In this document: positions 25,020 through 33,439 of the stretch, piece by piece
Layout: the number at the start of each line of letters is the position of its first letter
Numbering within the stretch: position 1 is the first letter of the stretch
DNA from: Planctomycetota bacterium
Lineage (GTDB): Bacteria > Planctomycetota > PUPC01 > JACPCR01
DNA: 64,000 nucleotides
Direction: 5' to 3'
Assembly: GCA_016179685.1 (NCBI GenBank)
Contig: JACPCR010000087.1
Coordinates: forward strand, 1 to 64,000
Notes under the pieces: model-generated
Told to the model about the DNA's origin: nothing
Seen by the model: the letters and a program-made list of their open reading frames with translations, nothing else
Database searches by the model: none
Made by a program: the position numbers and the translations under genes

Positions 25020-25991
25020 ATGGGGAGTCTGGAGGTTTCCTCGTCTAGTCCGGTGGCCGTGAACCTTTACACGCCCAAGTCACCCTTCCTTGCCGTGCTG
25101 GAAAGCAAGCGGCGGCTGGGCGACCGGCAGAGCCCCCACTATTGCTGGCATCTGGTCATCAATGTCCGCGGGAGCGAACTCGAGGGGAACTGCCGGCCGG
25201 GGCAAAGCCTGGGTATCTTGCCCCATGGTCGCTACGCGGACCGTGCCCTGAACGGTCTGAACCGAAATCTGGACGGGAAGATTCGGCTTTACTCGATCGC
25301 TTCGCCAGGCTGCGGAGATGACGGGCACGGCGAGACGGTTTCGTTGTGCGTCAAGCGCGAACTGGGAGAGGACGAGGTGACGGGCGGGCTGGTGCTCGGG
25401 GTGGCTTCCAATTACCTCTGCGACACGGTGGCGGGTCAGTCGATCCCGCTGACCGGGCCAGTGGGGAAGAGTTTTCTCCTGCCCGAGAATCCCCTGGAGC
25501 ACGACTATGTGTTCGTAGCGACGGGGACGGGTATCGCTCCGTTTCGAGGGATGCTGATCGAGCTTTTTCAGCAGGGATATGCCGGGGAGGTATGGCTGGT
25601 CTTCGGCGTGCCCTATTCCACGGACATCCTCTACGGAGACGAGCTGGCGCGACTCGCTGCCGACCACCCCAACTTTCACTATGTCCTGGCCATGAGCCGC
25701 GAGCAGCGGAATCCGCGCGGAGGCAAGATGTACGTGCAGGACCGGCTCGAGGAAAATGAGGGACAGCTCATCGATCTGCTCCGGAGGCCCACCTCCGCCC
25801 TGTACCTGTGCGGGCTCAAAGGCATGGAATATGGCATCTATGCCTGGCTGTGCCGATCGGGGTCGGACCTCATCCGCGTGCCTCCGGGCCGTGACTGGAC
25901 GAGCCTGCACGATAAGCGCCGGGACGACCCCGAATGGGGGCTGGTGGAGAAAAACCGGGACAGGGAGCGGCTGTTCAAGGAGACCTACTAA
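25020..25991 (+). CDS. Plant-type ferredoxin-NADP(+) reductase
   Basis: 323 residues from the ATG at 25020, set by AGGAGG 8 bases upstream. FAD site RLYSIAS (about residues 89-95), a following SLCVKR strand, NADP-binding GTGIAPFRGM (about 168-177), the C-terminal CGLKGME and a terminal Tyr (LFKETY), which in plant-type FNRs stacks on the flavin. This class exchanges electrons between ferredoxin/flavodoxin and NADPH. It lies just beyond divergent metV-metF, with tatA between, and upstream of a URO-D-like gene on the same strand. A role in supplying electrons to the folate branch is plausible but inferred. Confidence 0.9.
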   Translation: MGSLEVSSSSPVAVNLYTPKSPFLAVLESKRRLGDRQSPHYCWHLVINVRGSELEGNCRPGQSLGILPHGRYADRALNGLNRNLDGKIRLYSIASPGCGDDGHGETVSLCVKRELGEDEVTGGLVLGVASNYLCDTVAGQSIPLTGPVGKSFLLPENPLEHDYVFVATGTGIAPFRGMLIELFQQGYAGEVWLVFGVPYSTDILYGDELARLAADHPNFHYVLAMSREQRNPRGGKMYVQDRLEENEGQLIDLLRRPTSALYLCGLKGMEYGIYAWLCRSGSDLIRVPPGRDWTSLHDKRRDDPEWGLVEKNRDRERLFKETY

Positions 25992-26030
25992 GGAACGGTG
26001 GCGTCGCCTTTCGAGCGACGCCGCCGTTCC
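25992..26030. repeat. Stop-adjacent hairpin after FNR gene
   Basis: Arms 25992-26007 (GGAACGGTGGCGTCGC) and 26015-26030 pair with one G-U around a 7-base loop. It begins at the first base after the TAA. No U-tract follows (ATGATAACC), so it may stall or protect rather than terminate. Confidence 0.7.
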
Positions 26031-26057
26031 ATGATAACCCAGTGATCGAGGGAAATT

Positions 26058-27152
26058 ATGGCGGCAATGCAAGCGAAGTTGACGGGGCGCGAACGAGTGA
26101 GCCGGATGTTCGAGCGCCGGGATCAGGATCGAATCCCGCATCATGATTCGTTCTGGGGTGAGACCATTGCACGATGGAAGTCAGAGGGCCTGGACGGGGA
26201 CGGCCAGGCGGTCCTGCGCCTGCTGGACAGCGACTTCCAGGGCCTGTGCTGGAGCAGCCCGGTCCCCTTCCCCGGCCGGCGCGAAATCGTACGCGAGGAT
26301 GACCGTACGCAGGTGATTCGGGACGCGTGGGGGGCCACTCTGCGGTACTGGAAGGGCCGGTCCGGCACGCCGGAACATTTCAGCTTCGAGTGCGACTCCC
26401 GGAGAGTCTGGGAGAACCGTTTCAAGCCGGTCATGCTGGCTAACCCGGTGCAGATCGATTTGGACCGGGTGGAAAAAGCCTATGCGGCGGGAAGGCAGGA
26501 GGGGAAGTGGTGCTACTTGGCGGGGCTGGAGAGCTTCGAAGCCATGCGCCGTCTCATGGGCGACGAGATCATGCTGGTCGCCATGGCCAGCGAGCCCGAA
26601 TGGGTCCGGGACGTCTCTCGGACCTATACCGATCTCGTGCTGCGGGACCTGGAAGCCGCGATGGCCAGAGGCGTGAAACCGGACGGATTCTGGATTTACG
26701 GCGACATGGCCTACAACCATGGCACGCTGTGTTCCCCAGCGATGTATCGCGATCTCGTGTGGCCGGACCACCAGAGGATGGCCGAGTGGGGACACCAGCG
26801 TGGCATGAAGGTCATTTTCCACACCGACGGCGACGTGAACGGTGTAGTGGACCTCTATCTCCAGGCCGGCTTCGACTGCCTGCAACCGCTCGAAGCCAAG
26901 GCCCACATGGACGTAAGGCAGCTTGCGCCCCGCTACGGCAACCGATTGGCGCTATTTGGAAACATCGACGTGATGGTCATGGGAAGCAACGATCGAGCAC
27001 GCATCGAGCACGAGGTCCTGACGAAGCTGGCGGCGGGAATGCGGGGGCATGGCTACGCCTACCACTCGGACCACTCGGTACCCCCTACCGTGAGCTGGTC
27101 CACCTATCGGTTCATCATCGAACTGGTGAATGATCACGGGCGCTATGCCTAG
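26058..27152 (+). CDS. Uroporphyrinogen decarboxylase superfamily protein
   Basis: 364 residues, close to HemE length but of the environmental URO-D-like branch: LTGRERVSRMFERRDQDRIP at the start, FHTDGDVNGVVDLYLQAGFD, LQPLEAKAHMDVRQL, LALFGNIDVMVM and YAYHSDHSVPPTVSW near the end. The last motif (SDHSVPP) is typical of methyltransferase-like family members in uncultured bacteria and is not a HemE motif. GAGGGAAATT before the ATG supports the start. Second of three URO-D-like genes in the C1/folate cluster; substrate unknown. Confidence 0.85.
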   Translation: MAAMQAKLTGRERVSRMFERRDQDRIPHHDSFWGETIARWKSEGLDGDGQAVLRLLDSDFQGLCWSSPVPFPGRREIVREDDRTQVIRDAWGATLRYWKGRSGTPEHFSFECDSRRVWENRFKPVMLANPVQIDLDRVEKAYAAGRQEGKWCYLAGLESFEAMRRLMGDEIMLVAMASEPEWVRDVSRTYTDLVLRDLEAAMARGVKPDGFWIYGDMAYNHGTLCSPAMYRDLVWPDHQRMAEWGHQRGMKVIFHTDGDVNGVVDLYLQAGFDCLQPLEAKAHMDVRQLAPRYGNRLALFGNIDVMVMGSNDRARIEHEVLTKLAAGMRGHGYAYHSDHSVPPTVSWSTYRFIIELVNDHGRYA

Positions 27153-27173
27153 TGTGCCCGCACACATCGGTCA

Positions 27174-27436
27174 TTTCGTAACTTCTCAATAAGTTCTGGG
27201 AGATGGCCCCGCCCGATTTCGTAACCGATGGTGATTCAGCAATTCACGAGTTTTCGTAGCGAAGCGCGCCAGCGCTTCGTCTGGCCCCTCAAATCTCATC
27301 TCTCGGACGGAACGCTGACGCGTTCCGCACCGCAGCGAAGCCCGCAATTTATCCCGTTTCCCGGCGGGATCCCTACGGGAGTGGGCGCTTCAGCACCCTT
27401 CGCGGGGTGTCAGCCCTGGATTGCGTAGCGAAGCGC
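27174..27436. repeat. Long dispersed repeat R1, copy 1
   Basis: From TTTCGTAACTTCTCAATAAG through CGAGTTTTCGTAGCGAAGCG, CTCAAATCTCATCTCTCGG, a GGAACGC-TGAC-GCGTTCC hairpin, AGCGAAGCCCGCAATTT and CGGGGTGTCAGCCCTGGATT. The second copy is at 49394-49690. It fills the gap after the URO-D gene and runs into an inverted MITE-like element. No transposase frame inside. Confidence 0.85.
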
Positions 27437-27501
27437 TGCCCCAAACCCATCGGTGCGGATCGAGCGACCAGAACCGGGGCAGGTACGGTAAGCGCTTCGC
27501 T
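27427..27501. repeat. MITE-like interspersed element, copy C (inverted)
   Basis: On the minus strand it reads AGCGAAGCGCTTACCGTACC ... GGTCGCTCGATCCGCACC ... GGGTTTGGGGCAGCGCTTCGC, matching copies A and B with terminal inverted repeats intact. It directly adjoins, and slightly overlaps, repeat R1. Confidence 0.75.
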
Positions 27502-27628
27502 AACCCGTGGGCTCTCTGTGAGGCCCTGTGAGATGGCGTGCTCGGTCTCTTGTTGCTGTAACTGCCTTTCGCGGCACGGAATTTGACTCTTTCCCAACTC
27601 CAGAGAAGACTTGATGCAGGAACTGCAC

Positions 27629-28042
27629 ATGAATCGTTTTCTGGCGTTCGCACTCATCTTTGGACTCCCCTTCGGTGGCAATCCCCTCTGCGTCACCCTG
27701 TGCACGGAGCTGGGAATGAACCCGGGAGATGCTGGCTCGGGCGACCATGCGTGTTGTGGGGACGGGCGTGCCGGCCACAGCGGCCAACAGAAAGAGTCCC
27801 CCAAAGGATTCTGCTGTTGCGGACGCGCCCAGGCCGGCATGGGCGCGTGCAGCTCCGGAGGCCCGATTTCTGACCCAGCAGGGCTTCGAGGTGTTCGAGC
27901 CGCGGGGACTGACGGCGTGCTTTCTCCATCGCCGTGCGGCACGGTTCAGACCCTTAAATCGACCGAACCATCGAGCCCATTTCTGCCCCGCCTACCCCGT
28001 CACATCCCCATCGTCACGCTCTTCTGCTGCCCGAGAATCTAA
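27629..28042 (+). CDS. Small Cys-rich exported hypothetical protein
   Basis: 137 residues from MNRFLAFALIFGLPF; the frame also has starts at 27611 and 27614. A signal-peptide-like N-terminus is followed by a Cys/His-rich segment (CVTLCTEL, HACCGDGRAGH, GFCCCGRAQAG) and a Pro/Ser-rich end finishing LFCCPRI. The Cys clusters suggest metal binding, as in small copper/mercury-associated exported proteins, but I do not recognise the family. The overlapping frame 27729-28268 lacks these features. It precedes another small exported protein on the same strand. Moderate to low confidence that it is translated. Confidence 0.42.
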   Translation: MNRFLAFALIFGLPFGGNPLCVTLCTELGMNPGDAGSGDHACCGDGRAGHSGQQKESPKGFCCCGRAQAGMGACSSGGPISDPAGLRGVRAAGTDGVLSPSPCGTVQTLKSTEPSSPFLPRLPRHIPIVTLFCCPRI

Positions 28043-28128
28043 GAATCTCTGTTGCCGCAAGGTCTTTCAGGCCCGGAGTTGTGTGCCGGGCCTCGCTTCA
28101 AGAACCTTTCACCAACGGAGAATGAGCC

Positions 28129-28452
28129 ATGAACTTTCTGAGCAAACTGACCATGACCGTGTGGGTTGCCGCTGCGATTCTGGTTGGAGCGAGCGCGACG
28201 GAGGCCCGGGCGCTGGACCGCCCGACTCTGGGGATGTCCCCCAAGGCGCATGGAGGCCTCTTTTATGACCATATCGTTTATCAGAGGGACAGGATTTCAC
28301 CCTCGAAGGTCGTCTACCGGGTTCACGTTCCCAAGATGGTGAACGTCACGAAGTCACCTCTCGGCCCCTATTTTGATACCCCTCGTGTCGAGGTGGCCGA
28401 CGTGACCTTCCCGGGCTACACGACGCCCAGTAAGAACCCGCTCCAGAAGTAG
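28129..28452 (+). CDS. Small exported hypothetical protein
   Basis: 107 residues with a clear signal peptide (MNFLSKLTMTVWVAAAILVG, cleavage after ATEARA near residue 28). The mature part is short, basic and Tyr/Val/Pro-rich (YDHIVYQRDR, VVYRVHVPKMVNV) with no cysteine and no domain I recognise. GGAGAATGAGCC precedes the ATG. It ends 36 bases before a strong intrinsic terminator shared with the convergent URO-D-like gene, so it is very likely a real, independently terminated message. Confidence 0.75.
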   Translation: MNFLSKLTMTVWVAAAILVGASATEARALDRPTLGMSPKAHGGLFYDHIVYQRDRISPSKVVYRVHVPKMVNVTKSPLGPYFDTPRVEVADVTFPGYTTPSKNPLQK

Positions 28453-28487
28453 CGTAGAGGGGCCCTGCGGGCCGCCTTCGAGTGGTT

Positions 28488-28532
28488 GTGGCCATGGATG
28501 CTCTCCCGAGTATCCATGGCCACTTTTTTTTT
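28488..28532. terminator. Strong intrinsic terminator
   Basis: GTGGCCATGGAT (28488-28499) pairs with ATCCATGGCCAC (28512-28523), with an inner CTC/GAG pair, followed by nine T (28524-28532). It terminates the plus-strand exported-protein gene. The T-run overlaps the TAA of the convergent minus-strand gene. Confidence 0.93.
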
Positions 28533-29490
28533 AAGCGTACACGCCATGCTCCCGCCACTCTTCGAGGATGGCCTCATAACGGCCGAGGCGCATGCCCGTG
28601 TAAACGCAGTTGGAGGTTGAGAAGATGTAGCCACCGCCAGGCATGCCGTGCCGGAGGCAGTAGCGTGCGGATTCCCGCGCCTCCCCCTCCGTGCCCGTGT
28701 CCAGGAGGCCGCAGTTGACGTTGCCGATGAGGCAGACCTGGTTGCCAGCGATGCGTTTAACCTCGGCGATGTCCACGCCGCCCTGCGGGTCGAGAGAGTG
28801 AAGAGCGTGCGGGCGGCACTCGAGAAGCTGATCCAGGATGGGCATGATGTTCCCATCGGTGTGCTTGATGCAATAAAAGCCGAGGTCCCGGTATCCGGCG
28901 ATGAGTTGCCGGAGGTACGGGGTGACGAACCGGGCGAACTGTTCGGGCCGCAGGAAGGGTCCCGTGTTGAAGCAGTAGTCGCTGCAGAGAGCAAAGCCGT
29001 CCAGGCCGCCGTGCCGCGCCAGTTTCTGCCCGCGGTCAAGCGCCCGTTGAACCATGCCCTGGGCCTGCTCTTCCATCCCCTTGGGGTCGTCGGCGATGCG
29101 GCACGCAAAGTCGGTCATGTGTGATCCGGATGGAATGCCATACGTCGCATCTCCGTGAAGCATCAGAAAATAACGATCCCCCGTCCTGGCCCTGACCAGG
29201 TCGATGAGGCGCAGGGTCTCCTCGATGGAACCGGGATTGGGGTGCAGGAAAATCGCAGCGTGTTGGAAGCGTTCCGCCGTGCGAATGAACAGGTCCGCCA
29301 GGTCTTCTCGGTGTAACTGCCGTTCCCTCTCCTCCATTTGCTGCCACTGGCCGTAGGACCTGTGGGAGGGATGGACCTTGCCGAAGGTTTCCATGGTGAG
29401 GAAGAACACGAGTTCGAAGTGAGTCACTCGGCTGCCTGGGAGTGGAGGGCGACGCTCCAGGGCGTGTATAAAATCTTCGCGGGGCGTCAT
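28531..29490 (-). CDS. Uroporphyrinogen decarboxylase superfamily protein, short form
   Basis: 319 residues, shorter than HemE. URO-D-like features: MTPREDFIHALERRPPLPG at the start, MLHGDATYGIPSG, FALCSDYCFNTGPFLRPEQF, FYCIKHTDGNIMPILDQLLE, HSLDPQGGVDIAEVKR, VCLIGNVNCGLLDTG and GGYIFSTSNCVYTGM. The I-K-H-T-D-G-N and S-x-N-C-V segments mark the methyltransferase-like branch. It differs clearly from the other two URO-D-like proteins here, so this is not a recent tandem duplication. It is divergent from the V4R kinase gene across a 456-base intergenic region and could be a target of that regulator, which is inference. Confidence 0.83.
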   Translation of the reverse strand: MTPREDFIHALERRPPLPGSRVTHFELVFFLTMETFGKVHPSHRSYGQWQQMEERERQLHREDLADLFIRTAERFQHAAIFLHPNPGSIEETLRLIDLVRARTGDRYFLMLHGDATYGIPSGSHMTDFACRIADDPKGMEEQAQGMVQRALDRGQKLARHGGLDGFALCSDYCFNTGPFLRPEQFARFVTPYLRQLIAGYRDLGFYCIKHTDGNIMPILDQLLECRPHALHSLDPQGGVDIAEVKRIAGNQVCLIGNVNCGLLDTGTEGEARESARYCLRHGMPGGGYIFSTSNCVYTGMRLGRYEAILEEWREHGVYA

Positions 29491-29946
29491 AAATAAGAAT
29501 AAGACCTGGGCCGGAGGGGTACGGAATGCTCCTGATTTCTGGCAAGAATTTCACGCGACAGGGACCCCGTGATGCAATATTTGATCCGTGTTGTGGAAAG
29601 TCCGTTTCTTCGTAGCCGAGAGCCGGAATTGTCCCTGGCATCACTCTCTAGGACACAACATCCGAAGTATTCACACAGTTCCAGCATCGATTATTCAAGG
29701 GAACCTTGGCACATTGTCCGGTCATGAGTACTAATAACTTATTTTACAATAACGAGTTAAACTCAAACGGCCGCTGACTCCTGCCCGGAAGTCCCAGAAT
29801 CAACCTTTAGTCGAGGATTGCCGCTTTACCGAGATTCATTGGCGCGGTGCGCTTATTGAAGTTTCTCGGGCTACGGAGACAACTTTGCAGTAGTTGATCC
29901 GTGTCGTTGAAATCCGATTCCGCAGCCCAAATCAGATGGAAAGGTC
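29491..29946. promoter_or_regulatory. Divergent intergenic region with a direct repeat
   Basis: 456 AT-richer bases between the divergent URO-D-like and V4R-kinase genes. An imperfect direct repeat, TTGATCCGTGTTGTGGAAAG at 29581 and TTGATCCGTGTCGTTGAAAT at 29894, sits ~90 bases from the URO-D ATG and ~50 bases from the kinase ATG, a plausible pair of regulator sites. 29706 has a good sigma-54 -24 half (TTGGCAC) but no proper -12 GC. No supported gene. Confidence 0.5.
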
Positions 29947-31287
29947 ATGAAGGCCGAGGACCTCCAACTCGATTCCCTCTTCTCTTTCGAGGCCGGTCAA
30001 GGTCGTATCTCGATGGGCAGCAACCGGATGCTCATGATCGACGCTGAAGCGATGGGGCGGCTGCGGAAGGAACTGATCGACACACTGGGTTGGAAGGTGG
30101 CACGTGGGGTACTGATGCGATATGGATACCGATGCGGGGCCGTAGATGCGGTGAAATTGGGTGAGCGTTATTCGTGGGACACTGACCTCGACTGGCTGAT
30201 GGCGGGGCCGCTTCTCCATCGGCTGGAAGGAGTTGCCGAGGTGGAGGTCACGCGGCTCGATTGCGACCGCAAGATGGGCCGAATCCATGGGGAGGGTATC
30301 TGGCGAGATTCGTACGAGGCTCAAGAACACCTGAAGCTCTTCGGACGGGCCGAGGGGCCGGTATGCTGGACCCTCTGCGGGCACGCTTCAGGCTATGCCA
30401 GTTTGGTCATGGGCAAAGAGGTGATCTGCCTGGAGAAGGCGTGCGTCGGTGCGGGCCATCCCTTCTGCCACTGGGAAGTGCGCCCGGCGGAATCCTGGGG
30501 GGCCGGCCAGTCAGAGGTCAGGGACGCGCTGCGTTCGCTCGACCTGCGCCGCCACATGGACACGATGCTCCGGAATGAAAAGCTGGCCTCCATCAGCACA
30601 TTCGCCGCCGGACTGGCGCACGAAATCAAGAATCCTCTCAACGCCGCATTGATCCAACTTCATCTCCTCGAGCGCCGTGTTCAGAAACAGGCGAGTCCCA
30701 ACAGCGAGGAATGTCTCCGCACCGCTCGGATTGTCCGGGAAGAGATCGCACGCTTGAACCATCTGGTCGATGACTTCCTGCTCTTCGCGCGACCCTCGGA
30801 CATCCGCCAGGCACGCGTGGATTTCCCTCGATTCCTCGATCAAGTCGTCGAGAAGGTCCTCCCGGCGGAGCCCCCGCGCCAGCAGGCGATCCGGCTGGAA
30901 CGCGACCTCCCGGCTTCGCTTCCTCAGGTCTGGATGGACGAGAGCAAAATGGCAGAAGCCTTCGTCCATCTTCTCAACAATGCGATTGAGGCCATGTCGA
31001 GGGGCGGAACCATCCGCATCAGCGCAACCGTCGAAGAAGGCCAGTTGCGCATCGTGGTGGCTGATGAGGGCGAGGGCATTCCGGAGTCCATACGACCCCA
31101 TATCTTCGATGTCTTCTTCTCGACAAAGCAGTCGGGTACCGGCCTGGGGCTTCCCATCGCCTTGAGAATCATCGAGGAACATCGGGGCAACCTGGAATTG
31201 ATGCCCGCCACGGCCAAGGGGACAGCCTTTGCCATCACCCTTCCCACGGTCGAACGGGAATCGCCAGTCGCTTCGCCGGTCGGTTAG
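29947..31287 (+). CDS. XylR_N/V4R-domain sensor histidine kinase
   Basis: 446 residues, soluble. Residues ~20-110 resemble the XylR N-terminal ligand-binding domain and ~115-175 the V4R domain (GYASLVMGKEVICLEKACVG followed by GHPFCHW), which bind small hydrophobic ligands in aromatic-catabolism activators. Then a HisKA dimerisation domain with H-box AGLAHEIKNPLNAAL, and a HATPase_c domain with NNAIEAM, DEGEGIP and GTGLGLPIA. V4R normally sits on sigma-54 activators themselves; here it is on a kinase whose likely partner is the NtrC-class regulator downstream. GGAAAGGTC precedes the ATG. Confidence 0.92.
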   Translation: MKAEDLQLDSLFSFEAGQGRISMGSNRMLMIDAEAMGRLRKELIDTLGWKVARGVLMRYGYRCGAVDAVKLGERYSWDTDLDWLMAGPLLHRLEGVAEVEVTRLDCDRKMGRIHGEGIWRDSYEAQEHLKLFGRAEGPVCWTLCGHASGYASLVMGKEVICLEKACVGAGHPFCHWEVRPAESWGAGQSEVRDALRSLDLRRHMDTMLRNEKLASISTFAAGLAHEIKNPLNAALIQLHLLERRVQKQASPNSEECLRTARIVREEIARLNHLVDDFLLFARPSDIRQARVDFPRFLDQVVEKVLPAEPPRQQAIRLERDLPASLPQVWMDESKMAEAFVHLLNNAIEAMSRGGTIRISATVEEGQLRIVVADEGEGIPESIRPHIFDVFFSTKQSGTGLGLPIALRIIEEHRGNLELMPATAKGTAFAITLPTVERESPVASPVG

Positions 31288-31770
31288 CGAAGCGTTGATC
31301 AATTCAACCAGTGCCGGTAAGCGACCGAAACAGGATGCAAAAGGCGCATCCTTTGGCGCTGGCTTTGCTCATATTGATAATCCGGTGCACATAACGTCGT
31401 GGGCCCAGCAGGATCGGGCCGAAGGAGTGATTCGGTTGTCTCAACCTAGAATGTCACTGCCCGCCAAAGTTTGGCGAACCTGTTGCCCTGAGCTTATCTC
31501 GTTGCTGGGCAGTGACTAGAATGTCCATATTCCTACATGGAAAGTGGTTCGCCGGGTCAGGTGGGGCATTGTTTAGGCTATTAAGGTGGTTTACCTTTCT
31601 TGAACACAGCTTCGGCTTGTTCCTGTAGATGTTGCGCATGATTTGCGCATTAAGCTGGTTGCTAGGTTGCTCATATGCAAAATTTGCGTATTTTGTTGCA
31701 GTGAACCGGCACAGCACTCTAGAACGGGAGTTTTGTTGGGCTTCCGTCCCCGTTTGAGAGGAGTAATTCA
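31288..31770 (+). other. Non-coding interval upstream of the sigma-54 activator gene
   Basis: 483 bases. Just after the kinase stop is an end fragment of the MITE-like element (GGTTAGCGAAGCG). A sigma-54-type promoter lies at 31471-31487. Further on, TTGCGCATGATTTGCGCA (about 31632-31649) and TATGCAAAATTTGCGTAT (about 31676-31693) are dyad-like and may be protein-binding sites. No supported gene. Confidence 0.5.
31471..31487 (+). promoter_or_regulatory. Putative sigma-54 promoter
   Basis: TTGGCGAACCTGTTGCC has the invariant GG (31473-31474) and GC (31485-31486) at the required 10-base spacing of the -24/-12 consensus. It lies about 285 bases upstream of the NtrC-class activator gene, which would make that gene self-controlled by sigma-54. 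Confidence 0.55.
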
Positions 31771-33150
31771 ATGTCCAGAGGACGAATCCTAGTCGTCGAT
31801 GATGAGAAAAACGCGAGACAGGGCCTGGAGGAGATTCTCTCGGAGGACGGGTATGAAGTGGCTACGGCCATTGACGGTCACCGCGCTATTGAGCAGGCAC
31901 GCGAAATATGCCCGGATCTGGTATTGACGGACCTGAAGATGCCTGGGATGGACGGCCTGGAACTCCTGTCGCGGATCAAGGGCATCGACCAGGACTTGCC
32001 GGTGATCATGATCACGGCGTTTGGGACGGTGAAGACGGCGGTCCAGGCCCTTAAGCAAGGGGCCGAAGACTACCTCACGAAGCCCGTAGACGTTGAGGAG
32101 CTGGAGATCATTGTCAAGAAGGCCATCGAGCGCAGTCAGCTTCTCAGCGAGGCTCGGGCGTTGCGGGAAAGGCTGCGTGAGAAGTACCGGTTCGAGAACG
32201 TGGTTGGTGCAAGCCCGCAGATGCAGGAGATCTTGCAGACGGTCGAGCAGGTGGCCCCCAGCAGTGCGACGGTGCTCGTTCTGGGCGAGACGGGCACGGG
32301 CAAGGAGTTGATTGCAGAGGCCATTCACCAGCACAGCACGCGGGCATCGGGCCCCTTCGTGAAGTTGAACTGCACGACGCTATCGGAGAACCTGCTCGAG
32401 AGCGAGCTGTTCGGGCACGAGAAGGGTTCCTTCACCGGGGCGAGTAATCGGCGCATCGGCAAGTTCGAGGTGGCCAGCGGGGGCACGCTATTCCTGGACG
32501 AGATCGGGGACATCAGTCCCTCGACTCAAGTCAAGCTCCTGCGGTTTCTGCAGGAACAGAAGTTCGAGCGCGTCGGAGGGAACGAGGTTATCGAGGTGGA
32601 CGTCCGCCTCGTCGCGGCGACGAATCGAGACCTGGAAAAGGCCATCGCCGAAGGAAAGTTCCGCCAGGACCTGTTTTATCGCCTCAACGTGATCTCCGTG
32701 AGGCTGCCTCCGCTCCGAGAGCGCGTGTCGGATATCCCGTTGCTCGTGCATCATTTCATGCAGAAGTATTCGGAGAAGAATCGGAAGAAGGTGTTGGGGA
32801 TCGAGCCTGAGGCGATGCAGCTTCTGGCCTCGTATGGCTGGCCCGGGAACATCCGTGAACTGGAAAACGTGATCGAACGGGCCGTTGTGCTCTGTCAGGG
32901 GGAGACGGTGGGACCGCGGCATCTTCCCACGATGTTCTCCAAGATCGAATCGCCGGCGGAGCTGGGACCGCTGATTCCCGGATCCAACATGAGGGAGATC
33001 GAGCGGTATGCGATTCAGAAGACGCTCGAGCACACGGGAGGCAACCGGACCCAGGCCGCTCGCATCCTGGGCATTAGCGTCCGAAAGCTCCAGTACAAGC
33101 TGAAGGAATACAGCAATGCTCGGCTCGTCGATGAGAGCAAGAGCGCCTGA
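31771..33150 (+). CDS. NtrC-family sigma-54-dependent response regulator
   Basis: 459 residues. Receiver domain (1-~120) with DD10-11, phosphoacceptor Asp54 in LVLTDLKMPG, and Lys in DYLTKPVD. Central AAA+ domain: Walker A GETGTGKE, the sigma-54-contacting loop as GSFTGA (usually GAFTGA; Ser variants occur in functional activators), Walker B GGTLFLDEIGD, and arginine-finger region FRQDLFYRLNV. C-terminal Fis-type helix-turn-helix: TGGNRTQAARILGISVRKLQYKL. AGGAG 8 bases before the ATG. It lies between two soluble histidine kinases, either or both of which may phosphorylate it. Confidence 0.96.
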   Translation: MSRGRILVVDDEKNARQGLEEILSEDGYEVATAIDGHRAIEQAREICPDLVLTDLKMPGMDGLELLSRIKGIDQDLPVIMITAFGTVKTAVQALKQGAEDYLTKPVDVEELEIIVKKAIERSQLLSEARALRERLREKYRFENVVGASPQMQEILQTVEQVAPSSATVLVLGETGTGKELIAEAIHQHSTRASGPFVKLNCTTLSENLLESELFGHEKGSFTGASNRRIGKFEVASGGTLFLDEIGDISPSTQVKLLRFLQEQKFERVGGNEVIEVDVRLVAATNRDLEKAIAEGKFRQDLFYRLNVISVRLPPLRERVSDIPLLVHHFMQKYSEKNRKKVLGIEPEAMQLLASYGWPGNIRELENVIERAVVLCQGETVGPRHLPTMFSKIESPAELGPLIPGSNMREIERYAIQKTLEHTGGNRTQAARILGISVRKLQYKLKEYSNARLVDESKSA

Positions 33151-33439
33151 GCCTGCCGGACTCCTGTCGGAGCTCGGCCCTCGGGAAAGGCCGAACGCGG
33201 CGGAGTCGATCGGCAGACCGTTTCTCTGACCCCTGGCCCCTGCTTCGCACGCCTGGAACGGCTTACTCGGTACACGCATGTGCCGCGCACGGTCTCATCG
33301 CATGCTCCGACGCGGGCCCGGAGCGAAAACGAGGCGGGTCGTTCGGGTCGAATCTCTATCCCGGCACGGCTTCGAATCGATCCGTGCCGATATCGAACGA
33401 ACAGAGCAGAATGGACGGCGGCAGTCGCTTCGCTAACCC

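Noticed and set aside
29706..29722. Sigma-54 promoter from TTGGCAC
   Set aside because: The -12 position reads CCGG instead of the required GC.
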